Assembly (NCBI GenBank): GCA_001600175.1
Contig: BCJC01000003.1
Location: 930,001 to 994,000 of the forward strand
Direction of reading: 5' to 3'
DNA: 64,000 nt
From: Erythrobasidium yunnanense
Taxonomy: Eukaryota; Basidiomycota; Cystobasidiomycetes; Erythrobasidiales; Erythrobasidiaceae
Each line of letters begins with the position of its first letter. Position 1 is the stretch's first letter. A program made the position numbers and the translations under genes. Positions 22,262 through 33,195 of this stretch are shown here, piece after piece. The notes below the pieces were generated by a model that was not told where the DNA came from, made no database searches, and saw only the letters and a program-made list of their open reading frames with translations.

Positions 22262-23461
22262 CTAATGGTGAAGCTTAGCCTCAGCTACGCCGGCGTAGGT
22301 CTACACCCAATATAACTTGTTAGAAACGAGTAAACGAAGCGCGCTTTTCCCGGACTTACAGAATGTGAAGTATCAGAGTCTACGCGTCTGATGTCATTCT
22401 CAGTCTGGCCAGAAGCTTTGGATCGTTTGCCGAAGCTGAGTTTGCCGAGTGCAAAGAGCAGACCAGCAATGGCAGCTAGGACAGCCAGCGTGACTCCAGC
22501 TCCAATGCCTCCAGCAGCGGCCTACCAGAACAAGCGTGAAGCATGAGCGATAAACAGAAGCTTGAAAGTGAGGTGGCCTTACCGAAGATAAGCCAGAGTC
22601 GGTAGAAGAAAATCCTGAGCCCGAGCTGGAGCCTGCAGTGGCCGTCTGAGTCGTTGAAGCCTCTTCAACTGAGACGGAGAGCGCAGCAGAGTCTCTCATA
22701 GTCTGAGTAGAGAGTGTGATGTTTCGGCAGTCGACATTGACGTTGGCTGGATTGAAGTTATTGACGAGTGTGACATCTGCGCATTGGTAGAAGCTAGTGC
22801 GAGCAGGTCCACTCTGAACATATCAACGTATCTGGTCAGCGAAAGGCCTTAACAGCGTATGGAGAGCATACCTGATAGCTGATCATCAGAGTAAGGGGAT
22901 CTCCAGCGGAGGCGCCAAGGGTAGCAAAGTCAGGAGCTGTATAGCAGCTCTCTCCTCCGAATAGCTGGCTGACGTTGGTAGAGAACATCGGCTGGAAGTC
23001 TGCGATGTTGAGCGGTTCTGCAAATTACAGTCAGCAAAAGTAGTGGAAAAGTGTTGCGGTCATGGAAGGGGCATACCTGCAGACCGAGAATAATAGAAGC
23101 CGATATTGTTGACATCCTTTGCTTGGGAGAAGGAGAGTTGTCCACCACCTGGTACAAGCACGTTTAGCTGACTTCTGACAGAAACTGGGTCCAACATTAC
23201 GCACTTATTGGATACTCGGAACGACCCATGAGCTTGTAGCCACCGCATGGCGCGTGACGAGCGGCCTGACTGTTCCATCCTCGAAGGGCAGGATTCGTAA
23301 AGCCCATCAAGCCGGGACGCGCGACATCGGCGCCAGACTGCAAAGCCACAGTCCAGCGAGAGGCCGAGGCATGAGGCAGACTGACATACCTGTCTGGGGA
23401 CGATAACTGCTGCCGAAGCAGCGGTAGCGGCTACGATCACGGTGAGAACGGAGGAATGCAT
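22262..23461 (-). CDS. Secreted, membrane-anchored BIM1/X325-like protein
   Basis: ATG 23461 opens a signal peptide (MHSSVLTVIVAATAASAAVI). The mature region reads ALRGWNSQAARHAPCGGY, GGQLSFSQAKDVNNIGFYYS, FGGESCYTAPDFATLG and SFYQCADVTLVNNF. This layout, with R-G, APCGG, G-G-x-L-x-F-S and four cysteines, resembles the fungal copper-acquisition factor BIM1 (X325, LPMO-like) family, whose members act at the cell surface. A Ser/Thr-rich stalk follows, then a clear membrane helix (GVTLAVLAAIAGLLFAL) and a charged tail. A last short exon, YAGVAEAKLHH, ends at 22262. The N-terminal histidine that completes the copper site in BIM1 is not seen at the expected place. A tail beyond the helix argues against a GPI anchor. 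Family assignment is moderate; secretion and membrane anchoring are strong. Confidence 0.7.
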
Positions 23462-24193
23462 CTCAAAGTGAGGAGAGAAAGTGTGAATGAAAAGGAGTAT
23501 GAAGTGCTCGATGAGAGAAGAGAGAGAAGAGAGGTAGGAAGGCTTCAGCTGATTTTTGTACATCTGGCCAAGCCAAAGATCTCTTGCGCTATCTAATCAG
23601 ATAAAATTTCGGACCATCCGCTCGGTAGTCCGCACACACATCTTCGCTTGGCGACTTGTAGAGAAGAAGGGAAGAAGGGCTTGGATGGGAAAGCTCCGTC
23701 CGCTAGCCTAACCCTGCAAAGCTAAAAGGGATAAACAGATAAAGCAGATCAGGGAGCTGAGACAGTTTTCAATTTTTCTTTTTCTTCAGCCGACCGTATG
23801 TAGATCTGTGCCGTTCATACCGCAGAGTAGTAGTGCAGAAAGTATGTGGCATCAGTACAGGGTATCGTCCCTGCGCTTTCCGAAGACCCGGTCTATATGG
23901 CTGCCGAGAAAATCGAAGAGGGCGGGAGAGCTTACCCTACGAGATAGAGATTGCTTGGCTATCTTACCGCGTGCCAGTCTGTCCCTAGGGTGGTACATTG
24001 GAGTTGTGTTGCGAAGGCAGGACGATTCTTCGCATAGGGGACTTTGCGAGATCCAGCGCATACGGTATGATGTGCACATCGCCCTGAAGTTGGTAGTCGG
24101 GTATTATCAGTATGGCCGCTGACTGAGGAGAAATCTCTCGGCTGAACTGTTGAGACTTTGTTCGTTGGACCCACGGGAAGGTGTCCTTGCCTT
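23462..24193. other. Intergenic region between the BIM1-like gene and F-box gene 1
   Basis: About 730 bp hold the upstream region of the BIM1-like gene and the 3' region of F-box gene 1. Both sit on the minus strand. Short frames in 23808-24122 and 23852-24197 contradict each other and show no conserved motif. I see no supported gene. Confidence 0.5.
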
Positions 24194-25184
24194 TCAAGCC
24201 TCAGCTACAGGATCGTTGATGCATACATGATCGCCGAGAACCAGAGTGAGGACGCCCGGCTCTACCCATTCGCAATATTGAAGCCTCCATGGACCGTCGC
24301 AAGCTTCTTTGACCTTTCGTCTGTGTGAATCACCATCTCTGAGTCCGTCTTGCAATATTTAATCAATGAAGCGGACTCACTGCCTAATCAGAGCCAGCAT
24401 GATATCGCAGAGCGTTATGCCAGTATCACTGCTGAGTTTCCCGCAGGTCCAGAGTAGACTGTGCAAGTCCTGCTGGCGGTATCGTTCGTCCGATCGAGGA
24501 TATCTGCCTCCTTGACCGATGCGATGTCGTTTGATAGCCAAGTCAACTTCCTTGATAGGTTTGGCGGTGACGAGTAGACTTTCCAGGACTGGATGTTCGT
24601 GCAGATAATCTGGATGTGTATGGAAAGATACCATTCGCTCCATATTGCCGACGCCTGCTGACAGGACTGGGTTGAGGACAGCTAGGTGGACGTTTTCTGT
24701 TGCTACGTGATAGACATCCGCCGGCGGGTAAGGGATACCTCTAGCCAAGAGAGGGACGATTGAATTGTCTTCAACTTCCACATGAGTTGTGTTGCCTGTA
24801 GGAAGTGAGCTTAGACGATCGTTCAGAGGAGGTGCGTGCGTGCGGCACTGACTGGAAACAGACTGATCCCATTGCGCACTGCACCGTACGCAGTACTTGC
24901 AGTGATTGAGTAGAAAGATGAGATGCTGCTTGCATGTGCTGTCCGTATACCAAGCTTTCCCGAATCCGCAAGCGAGAAGGAGGTCGCGCCAGAAGCTGTC
25001 TGACGAGGTTGCCTGGTCAAGTCGTTTGCAGGTGTGTGAGTAATGAAGGCTGTGGATACGAACTACGCTCGTCAGTTCAGCGTTCCCGCCAGGGCAGGTC
25101 AGGGTTGACTCGCGTTGACTTTGCGTCGAGGTAGCTGGCGATGTGACAGAGGAGCTCGTCTGGTAGCTTGAAGATGAGCGGCAT
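24194..25184 (-). CDS. F-box-like protein, array member 1
   Basis: The first exon (ATG 25184) is an F-box start: FKLPDELLCHIASYLDAKS. The first intron begins with GC rather than GT at 25113. That join is required to keep frame into LHYSHTCKRLDQATSSDSFW and matches the intron position in the four paralogues. Next come HCKYCVRC, HPVLESLLVTAKPIKEVDLAI and GITLCDIMLALIRQ. A further intron leads to a C-terminal exon with WRLQYCEWVEPGVLTLVLGDH. F-box proteins normally link targets to SCF ubiquitin ligases through SKP1. Here only the N-terminal motif supports that role. The rest is a lineage-specific module shared across this array. Confidence 0.75.
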
Positions 25185-25705
25185 AGTTAATCTTGGATGA
25201 TCATGTGAGGCAAGATAGCCAACCGCAAGCGAGTTGAGTAGAGCAAAGGAGCGAGTGTGATCTGATGCGATCTGTTTGGGCTTGTTTGATTGAACCTCTG
25301 TAACATTGCCAGTATGCCTGCTCCTTGGAACATTCGTTGCTTGCTTGCTTGCTTGCTTCAAGCTGGAGGAGAAGAAGGTACGGCAAACGGAGTTGCGGAT
25401 TATCGGCGACCCCTATTTTGGCCCGATCACGCTATCTCCAACGGTCGGCCGTGAGCCGAGTGATTACACATGATAAGGAGTACGCGTCCTGCTTATAAAT
25501 AGCATCTAGACTGCAGGTGGGCTGATTATTCAGAATAGGGGTAAGTGAGTGAGCCGTGTATACGCGTGTTCGGAGTCGGGCATCGCGGTAAGCTAAGTCT
25601 ATGACTAACGCCGAGCCTCCCCAAATTCACTGCAAAATCGTTGTCCGTCTTCTTCTCCTCTGTTTTCTTCTTCAATCTCATCCTCATCCCTATCACTGAT
25701 CAATC
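25185..25705. promoter_or_regulatory. Divergent promoter between F-box gene 1 and the MFS exporter
   Basis: About 520 bp separate the divergent ATGs at 25184 and 25706. The region includes a short GCTT repeat (near 25337-25356) and a TATAAATA on the plus strand about 205 bp before the transporter start. Pyrimidine-rich sequence precedes the transporter ATG. Confidence 0.5.
25494..25501 (+). promoter_or_regulatory. Possible TATA box of the MFS exporter
   Basis: The plus strand reads TATAAATA here, about 205 bp upstream of the ATG at 25706. The match is good, but the distance implies a long 5' leader, so the call is tentative. Confidence 0.4.
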
Positions 25706-28088
25706 ATGTCCGCTCCCCTTGGTCCTGAGGTTGCTGAAGCTCGAGACTTGCATCTGCACGGGCCCAACGAGAAGACACCAGCAGGCAAGCTGGAGCAACA
25801 GCCAAACACCAGCACTCCCAGCAGTGGACCTCCCTCTACACTAGTAGACGACGAGATTGCAGAAGAAGCAAAGCCCAAAGGAGTAGCATTCGCACTCATC
25901 ATCCTCGGTCTATACCTGGCCACGTTCCTCTTCTGTTTGGACGTCTCCATCGTCGCTCCTGCTATCCCTGTAATCACAAACGATTTCAGAGATACTTCAA
26001 AAGCAACTTGGTTCTTCTCAATCTACCTGGCCCTGAATACATGCTTCCAGCCAGTCGCAGGGCAGTTCTATAGAATAAACGCAAAATGGGCTTTCCTTAT
26101 CAACGTGTTCATCTTTGAGATCGTACGCACATCCGATGGTAGATTGCTTGATAAAGCTAATGATCCTTCGTTCTCAAGGGCTCCCTCATCTGCGCCGTAG
26201 CACCAAATTCAGATGTCTTCATCTTCGGAAGAGCTCTGGCAGGCGTAGGTACCGCAGGAGGCTATGTCGGTGTCATGGTCATCATCGCAAAGGTGAGAAC
26301 AGAAAGCTTGCATGTCTTTCCGAAATCTGCTGAATCCTTCTTCTTCTTACGCAGATCTCGCCAGTCGGAGAATCGACAAAGTGGATCAACGGTGTCGGTG
26401 CAATCTACTCACTCGGCGCTGTCGCTGGTCCTGTAAGCCGTATACCACATCTGGTATCCTGATCCGAGCTGACATCGTTCTCACAAAGCTTATTGGAGGA
26501 GCCTTCGTATCCAAAGTGACATGGAGATGGTGCTTGTAAGCTCCTTTGATTTTAAAACGAAGTCGGAGTCCATACTGATTGAATGCACACAGCTACATCA
26601 ACCTTCCCATCGGCGGTCTCACCCTCGCTGCGTGCTTCTTCCTCCTTCCTCAACCACCAAAGCGAAAGCATACAGAGTCTGGTAGTAAACGCGCCCTCAA
26701 GATCCTCCTGGAGATCGACTGGATCGGGACTGGGCTCGTTCTCGCTGCTCTGGTGATGATGCTTATGGCTTTGTACGTCTTGCCTGCTCTATACGTCCCC
26801 ACGGCAACTCTGAGACAGTTTTTGTAACACAGCCAATGGGGAGGCCTCAAGTATAGCTGGAACTCATCGATCATCATCGGCCTCATCGTTGGATTCATCG
26901 CTACTGCTCTTGCAACCGTCGGCTGGGTCATCTTCAGAGGAGAGAACGCCTACGTCCGCCCGAGACTCGCGAAGCAGAGAAGCATCGCCGCAGCTATGGC
27001 ATGTAACTTTGCTATTGCCGGTGCATAGTGAGCACTTTCCCTACTTTATATGGCTAGAACTCAAGCTGAGTCATTGTTGGTACTGCAGCTTCACTGTCAT
27101 TTCGATTCTAGCATACTACTACCAGATCAGAGGCTCCTCCGCTCTCCGGAGCGGAGTCCAGTTATTACCCATGATTGCAGGAGTCGTCACTGCTCTCGTC
27201 CTCGGTGGAGCCACCGCTCCCATTGTCGGCTATACCAACCCCTTCCTCCTCGCAGGCAGTGAGTCTTTGCCCCTACTCTCTGCTCTTGATCTCATACTGA
27301 CATGTATGTCCGCAGTGGTCATCATGGTCGTCATGCTTGGACCTCTCACTCTCTTCTCAACAACTACTTCTACTGCATACTGGGCCGGCATCACATTCAC
27401 ATTCGGTTTCGGCGCAGGGTTGTGCTTCATGATGCCCTTCCTCCTCAGTCAGACCTTGCTCGCTCCTGAAGATCTCGAAATCGGAAGCGCTATGGTCCTC
27501 TTCACACAGACTTTGGGTGGAGCTATCGTGTTTGCCATGTACGTCTCCTTATTTATGCTGCTTCGAATGCAGATGGAGATGCTAAGTCTTTGTTTGAACA
27601 GTGGACAAGCTATCTTCCAGAACAAATACGCAAAGGGTGTCTATGCAATCCCTAACTTGCCTAACGCAGAAGCTATCGTCAACGGGGTAAGTCATCTCCT
27701 CAACGGACTCCCATCCTGAATTCATGCTAATATCACTCCTCTTGCCTTCGTAGGGTATCACTGCTTTCCGCGTACGTCTTACCGCGCATGCTCATCTCTC
27801 CTTCAAAGGCTAATCATATACATGTCTCTACGCAGTTCGACGCGCCTCCCGAACTCGTGCCTCAGATTGAAGCCATCGCAATAAGCGCTGTCAAGTACGC
27901 TTACTATACGCCGATCGCCTGTCTCGGAGTTGCGATTCTATTCGCTTTCCCCTTCGCTGAATGGGTGAGTCTACATCTTCCTTCTCACGGGCTTGGGTGT
28001 GCTTTGCTGATGCTGTGCTTGGTGATTGCAGCGATCTATCAAGGTTGTGCCTGAAGCTGAAACAAAGGAGAAGACCGTCTCTGCGTGA
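25706..28088 (+). CDS. MFS multidrug-type transporter (DHA2-like)
   Basis: The gene is cut into about a dozen exons by short introns. The N-terminus is polar. Then come the membrane segments LIILGLYLATFLFCLDVSIVAPAIPVI (the D-x-x-I-V-x-x-A-I-P motif of drug/H+ antiporters), WFFSIYLALNTCFQP, FIFGRALAGVGTAGGY, GAIYSLGAVAGPLIGG and WRWCFYINLPIGG. Later exons encode YFTVISILAYYYQ, FLLSQTLLAPED and a final FDAPPELVPQIEAIAISAVKY block typical of 14-helix DHA2 proteins. It ends in a Lys/Glu-rich tail. The likely role is proton-coupled export of toxins or metabolites at the plasma membrane. It lies inside the F-box array in the opposite orientation, immediately divergent from F-box gene 1. Its substrate cannot be read from sequence. 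Confidence 0.9.
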
Positions 28089-28586
28089 TAGGTCGGAAGA
28101 TGTACTTGGTTGTCAGTTCTAGCAATACTATTACCTCCGATCTAGCCTGTTTATAATCGCATCATAGACCTTCGTCCTAATTCAGACCAGTCGTGTCGTC
28201 CGGTGTGATAATATGACAACGTGATCTATCAGTCTTGTTGTCTCGATCTCAACACTTCGAAATTCCGCTGATGTCGTCGATCATTAGAATAAGTCGCTAT
28301 AGCACTCGATCAGCAGGACACCAGTACCCAACGCAGACTCTGACAGATCCATCAGAACTTCGACGACACGCCTAAAGCGGTACCGGCAAAAAGAAGGCGA
28401 AGGTAAAATTGCAGCCTACAGTATGAGGTTGGGTTAGAGATGTTCCATGGAGCGCGCGCGCGCGCGAGAGAAAGAAGGGGTCTGCCAGAGTACACGAGGC
28501 TATAAAGGTGTGGAATCCACTTCTGACAGCTGCTGCAGCTTCGTCGGAATGTGAAGGCTTCAGACTGGCCGTCTGCACCTTTGGAC
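28089..28586. other. Convergent 3' region with a GC dinucleotide run
   Basis: About 500 bp lie between the stops of the MFS gene and F-box gene 2. The only marked feature is a short alternating GC run, listed separately. Confidence 0.5.
28452..28466. repeat. Alternating GC microsatellite
   Basis: A 15-nt uninterrupted alternating G/C tract lies in the convergent 3' region. Such tracts are length-variable and can adopt left-handed DNA, but no function is implied here. Confidence 0.8.
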
Positions 28587-29527
28587 TCATACGCGAGCTG
28601 CTCCTACTACGATGACTAGCTGCTCTGGCTCCCGTAACTCAAGGCATTGGAACGAATTTGGTTTGGCAGGAGAACATAATTCTTGTAATCTTGCGGGACG
28701 AAGCGTCAGCACAAAGAGACCCGAAGACCCGATGACACACTCACGCGGCGGCTGAAGCAGTCAATACATCCCCAATGCAAATACCAAACGCATTTTTCAG
28801 ATTACCCTCGAATACTGTATCCGTCTTCCCAATACTGTCGTGCATTTCAGACCCTATGCCCGACATCGAAATCCACACGCTACGATCCCAGTAGCCAGGC
28901 TGTAGCTCAACCGTCCATGCGAGTTGGTTGCGCGGAATCGTTGTGATAAGACGGCTCTCGTAGAAAGGATGGGCGGACAGAGAGACTTCGGCGGGGATTC
29001 GGAACGCGCCGGCTACTCCTCTACGGACATATGCGCCCTGCGCAATTGCTCCACGATGATACGGATTGCTCGGTAGCGGAAGACGTCGTGGAAACCCGAT
29101 CTGAGGGCACTGGGTTCGTGTGGAAAACGCTTTGGCTATTTTGACCACACCTTGTTGCCGTCCATCCTCTGAAGCTGTCGTGTCCACGAACAATTCCCTT
29201 TGTCTCTGCCAAGAACGCCCCTCAGATTGACAAAATTCACATTGTTTGCAGTGCTTTCGAAGAGCTAAGAAATGAGCTTTGGCACTGATAGACCGATAGC
29301 GGAGGGGCTTGCTTAGTCCAAAGGCATGCAAATGCTTGAGCCAGTATGTATCGCTATTCAGAGCTTTTTGAAGAAACTTTGCAGTAGCCGAGAGGTGTAG
29401 TCTGTCGATGGCGTCAGACAAGCCGAAAGGCTTCCGTAAAGACCACGTACGCTGATCTGACATCGAGGTACGATGTAATATGCTGCAGCAGCTCTACCGG
29501 CAGGTCGAAGATCAGCTTCTTCGACAT
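28587..29527 (-). CDS. F-box-like protein, array member 2
   Basis: ATG 29527 opens the F-box IFDLPVELLQHITSYLDVRS. An intron in the same codon and phase as in the other copies follows, then LHLSATAKFLQKALNSDTYW and the Cys cluster KHCKQCEFCQ. The middle contains HPFYESRLITTIPRNQLAWTV and GICIGDVLTA. A second conserved intron leads to a C-terminal exon reading NSFQCLELREPEQLVIVVG, equivalent to the last exon of member 1. Simple open-frame calling would stop near 28741 and miss this exon. A role as an SCF substrate receptor is inferred from the F-box alone. Confidence 0.75.
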
Positions 29528-29782
29528 TGCCCGTAGAGAATGAGTTGGTAAGAGAAAGAAAGAGGAAATGAAAGAGAAAGGAAGAGAGTTCAGGAGTTGC
29601 AGTGAAACTGGGAAGAAACAGTCTGGAAGGAGTAGGAAAGTGACGGAACAGGGCGCGAGCGCGCGGGAAGACCAGTAACGGAGCGTTGACAACGTCTTTC
29701 TATAGCGCGGAAGGGGTGTAATGCGGAGCGGAACACAGAGACTGAATGACACAATAATGGTCTAAAAGTTGCTTCGAATCTC

Positions 29783-30758
29783 CTACAGCTCAAGCATCGG
29801 TCTGGTCTCGCCCAACACGATGACGAGCTCTCCTGCGTCTTTGAGCTCAAAGCAGCGTAGACTTGTCGTGCCCAGCATCAAAAAGTTCTCGGACAACCTG
29901 TTTCGGATAATCGGGTCAACGCACGATGTTGCGTGTACCAGGCAGGAACCGATCATACCTAGGTTTTAGGGCAGTCAGCACATCGTCGATAGTGATGCCG
30001 TCTGAATTGAATAGATGGCCGCCTGGCGAAGCTTCGACATGTAGACTCTCGAGATTCCATTCTTCAATCGAGAGGTAGATTTTCGTTCCTGTCTCGTCCT
30101 TTCCTGTATAGCGTTCTTCGATGGTCCAGCTCACGTGGGGTAGCGGTTTCGTGGAAAAGAGACGACATTCAAGAACTGGATGATCGATTAACCAGGGTGA
30201 TGGCTCTGGATAGACCGAGTACGACCCTTGGCCCAATACATTTGTATAGGCCGCTCGTTTTTGGATACTTGGGGCATGCTGGATTCCTTCGACAAATCCA
30301 GCGGGAGGATATTCATTCTGTATCGAGTACTCTGCTCTCACTTTAACGGGTCCTGGCTTCTCACAGATAACTGTATGCATAGGACAATCAGGCATAGCTT
30401 TTTCGAGGCGAACGTCATGTACGTACGTATCATCTCTAAGCGTGCTTGATTGCAGTGTGGACAGGACCATGTGTGCTTGTGAATGATGGCAAAATGGTCT
30501 TTTGCGCTTCGGGCGCCACGATGGCGAGTTGGAATGCCAAATCCAGCAGAATGTAGCTGTATGAGCCAGTATGCATCGCTATTAAAGATCGATCGAAGCG
30601 CTTTCGAGGTGGCAGTGAGTTGAAGTCTGCATCAGAGACAATCAGTAATCGAATACTAGCCGTAAGACACGGGCACTCACGCTGACTGCCAGTCGAGGAA
30701 CGAGCCAACTGTGCACAACAGCTCGTTCGGGAGGTCTGTGAGGAGCTTCGGCGACATT
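29783..30758 (-). CDS. F-box-like protein, array member 3
   Basis: ATG 30758 gives KLLTDLPNELLCTVGSFLDWQS, then the conserved intron and LQLTATSKALRSIFNSDAYW. The Cys pair is in WSCPHCNQA. After it, the frame carrying the rest of the domain (EYSIQNEYPPAGF, HPVLECRLFSTKPLPHVSWTI, GITIDDVLTALK) is shifted. Either a small intron or a local frame change lies near 30430, beside a GTACGTAC repeat. The last exon reads LRCFELKDAGELVIVLGE and stops at 29783. The remaining features match the other members. Whether this copy is intact depends on how the junction is resolved. Confidence 0.68.
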
Positions 30759-31013
30759 TCGAGCAGAAGTTGGAAGGAAAGGAAGAGGAGATGAATGAAG
30801 TTTGCTAGATTAGAGGCGATCGGACGGGGAAACAGGATGACGAAAGATGAAGGAAGGGCGTTCTGGGGATCCGATACACCGGAGCGTTTGCGACGAGAGG
30901 CGGGAGGAAGGAAAACGGAGCTGTCCTATAACGTTCCTCAACGAAGTATAGCAGGCCTCAATGTCTGACAACACGTGCAGGAGCAGCGTCCAGTCCTCAT
31001 AATAAGTATCAAT

Positions 31014-31938
31014 CTACTTGCTCGCCACAAACAGTAGATGCCTCGGGTCTAACATCTCGCAAAAGAGTAACGGCACATTCTCGACGGGCCAATCAGCTGG
31101 GTATCTGTTGTGCACCGTAAGACGAGTCAGATTAATGTGAACGTGCGTTGAAAGCAGTCTTACCCTTTCTTCAAGGCCGTCATGGCGTCATCGATAGTGA
31201 TTCCAGAGGGATTTTCTAGACTTGCCCACTGTCTCAGGGCTCTGTAGCTCGAAGTGTTTCCTTCGCAAGAAGGCATTGCTTGGTTGAGGTCTTTGCGCGT
31301 CTGTATAGTGCACGCGACTTTGAGTATAGGCATGCTCGTCAAAAGCCGACCTTCAAAGACGGGATGATCGTATAGCCATGAAGATTCAATTGCTTCGTTG
31401 CGGACTTCGTCCAGGAGATAGCTATGGCAGTACGTATAATTAAGGCTTGGAGGGTTCTCCAGGCCGGCAGCAAATCTGACAGTTGGCACGCCACTTTCTT
31501 TTGACAGGTGTTCGATTACCTGGATTGTATCTGAATCGTCCTGGCATGAGAGCTCTATGCATGTATCAGCTCTATGCCTCGGGTGCCCGAGGGAAGCCAT
31601 CGATACCTTCGCTACTAGTCCTCTCAAAGCGGCATATCAGACAGTCCTCACAGTGACTGAGGAGAGCGTTGAGATGACTCTTCGTGCTTCTCTTGTCGTG
31701 GTAGCGATTTGGCACAGCAAAGCCATCGGCGTGCATTCGCTTAAGCCAGAACGAGTCCTTTCCCAGTGCTTTCCAGAAGACCCTCGAAACCTCGGCGATG
31801 ACAAGGCTGTGAAGGCTCAATCAACTGGATGTACACACGACTGATCATCTGCTGAACTCACTTCGACTCCAGGTCGAGATGAGAGCCGATGCAGACTAGC
31901 AGCTCATTTGGTAGCTTATCCAGGAGGATTGATGACAT
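31014..31938 (-). CDS. F-box-like protein, array member 4
   Basis: ATG 31938 gives ILLDKLPNELLVCIGSHLDLES. The shared intron leads to LVIAEVSRVFWKALGKDSFW and LSHCEDCLICRFE. A further intron (GTATCG...CATAG) joins to ELSCQDDSDTIQ. The shared middle follows: HPVFEGRLLTSMPILKVACTI and GITIDDAMTALKKG. The last exon gives PLLFCEMLDPRHLLFVASK with the stop at 31014. In this copy the usual VLG of the C-terminal motif has changed to VAS. It sits about 255 bp downstream of member 3 and 290 bp from member 5, matching the regular spacing of the array. Confidence 0.75.
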
Positions 31939-32226
31939 AACCTCTGCTCAGTGGGGTGATAGGAATAAAGAAGAGAAGAGAAAGGAGAACGAGGAGATGA
32001 AAGAGACGAGCATAGCGGAAGGTGGCGAAGATGAAACAGGAAGGAAGCCAGCAGTCAACGGAAACCGTTGACTACGCGAAGAAGCGCGATAAAACTGAGC
32101 GGAACAATGAGAACGGTAAACACGCCAGCGAATCTCGGGCGGATATAGAAAATCGTTATGGAGCAGATAAGATTGTAGTGGATAAGTGATGTAGCTAAGT
32201 CTGAATGCTAGGCGCCAATCGCACAC

Positions 32227-33195
32227 TTATATCTGAACGCGCTGGTAGTCGCCAAGCGCCAGAACGAGATGATCTGGTGTTCGGAGCTCGCAGTACTGTA
32301 AAGCCGTAGGTCCCGCTAAGAATGCCGCATCGTTCGCTCTGGCGCACAGTCTAGATTAGCCTACTTTATACTGATGCAGTGCAAAACCCACTTCGACTTC
32401 AATGCAGCAAGCATATCATCAACAGTGATGCCAAAAGGATTCTCCAGAGTTCCTCCCGCAAGCTTTTCCAGGTGTAAGTCTGTCGGATCCCAAGACTGGC
32501 TTACTAGCGGATATCTCTTGTTTCCCATCCTATCCTTCTTGATGTATCGTCTTTCGATGCTCCAATTGACTCTGAAGACGGGTCGATTCGTAAGAAGAGC
32601 GCCTTCGTAGATAGGATGCTCAGACAGGGGCAGCACCGGCTGCAACAGCAGGACACTTTGATACTGCATAACACAATGCAACCTTCGGAGCGACGTGTTG
32701 AGGCCTGCAATCGAGTCTATGCCTTGAAAGAAAGCTGCAGCTGGAAATGGAGCCCTAGCTGAGAATGTGTCGATGACTGCTGTTCCTTCGATGTTCCTGC
32801 GATAGATATCTTCTGCCTCCTCCCGGTCGATTGTGTCATGTTTTCGCGGCGCGCGCGAAGTCATCGTCCTCATCTTTAGCTTCCAGTCGAATTTGCAGAG
32901 ATGGCAGTGGCGGCAGTGAAGCAGGAGATGGAATAGATATTGCTTGATAGTGATGGTTCGACGAGATAGAGGTACTCCAATACCGTTTGAAAGCAGAAGT
33001 CGCTGCCAGAACGAATTGTGCGAAAGTATTGCGCAAAGCAATTTTGAGCATCTTGCGAATCGCAGGCTGCAGATTACATCAGAGATAGAAAAGACCAACC
33101 ATTGGCGAATATACTTACGCTGATTCTGGATCCAGAAAGCCAGCGATAGAGAGTACCACCTCGTTTGGAAGGTCGAGCAGAAGCTTGACGGGCAT
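32227..33195 (-). CDS. F-box-like protein, array member 5
   Basis: ATG 33195 gives KLLLDLPNEVVLSIAGFLDPES, then the conserved intron and LRFARCSKLLCAILSHNSFW. The Cys/His cluster is LLHCRHCHLCKF. The middle has HPIYEGALLTNRPVFRVNWSI, YIKKDRMGNKRYPL and FGITVDDMLAALKSK. A GTGGGT donor joins to the last exon, LQYCELRTPDHLVLALGDY, with the stop at 32227. With WSI..RYIKKD and GxxTYPL-like text it is closest to member 3 (ERYTGKDETGTKIYL). This is the most 5' member of the array on its strand and borders VPS18. Confidence 0.77.
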
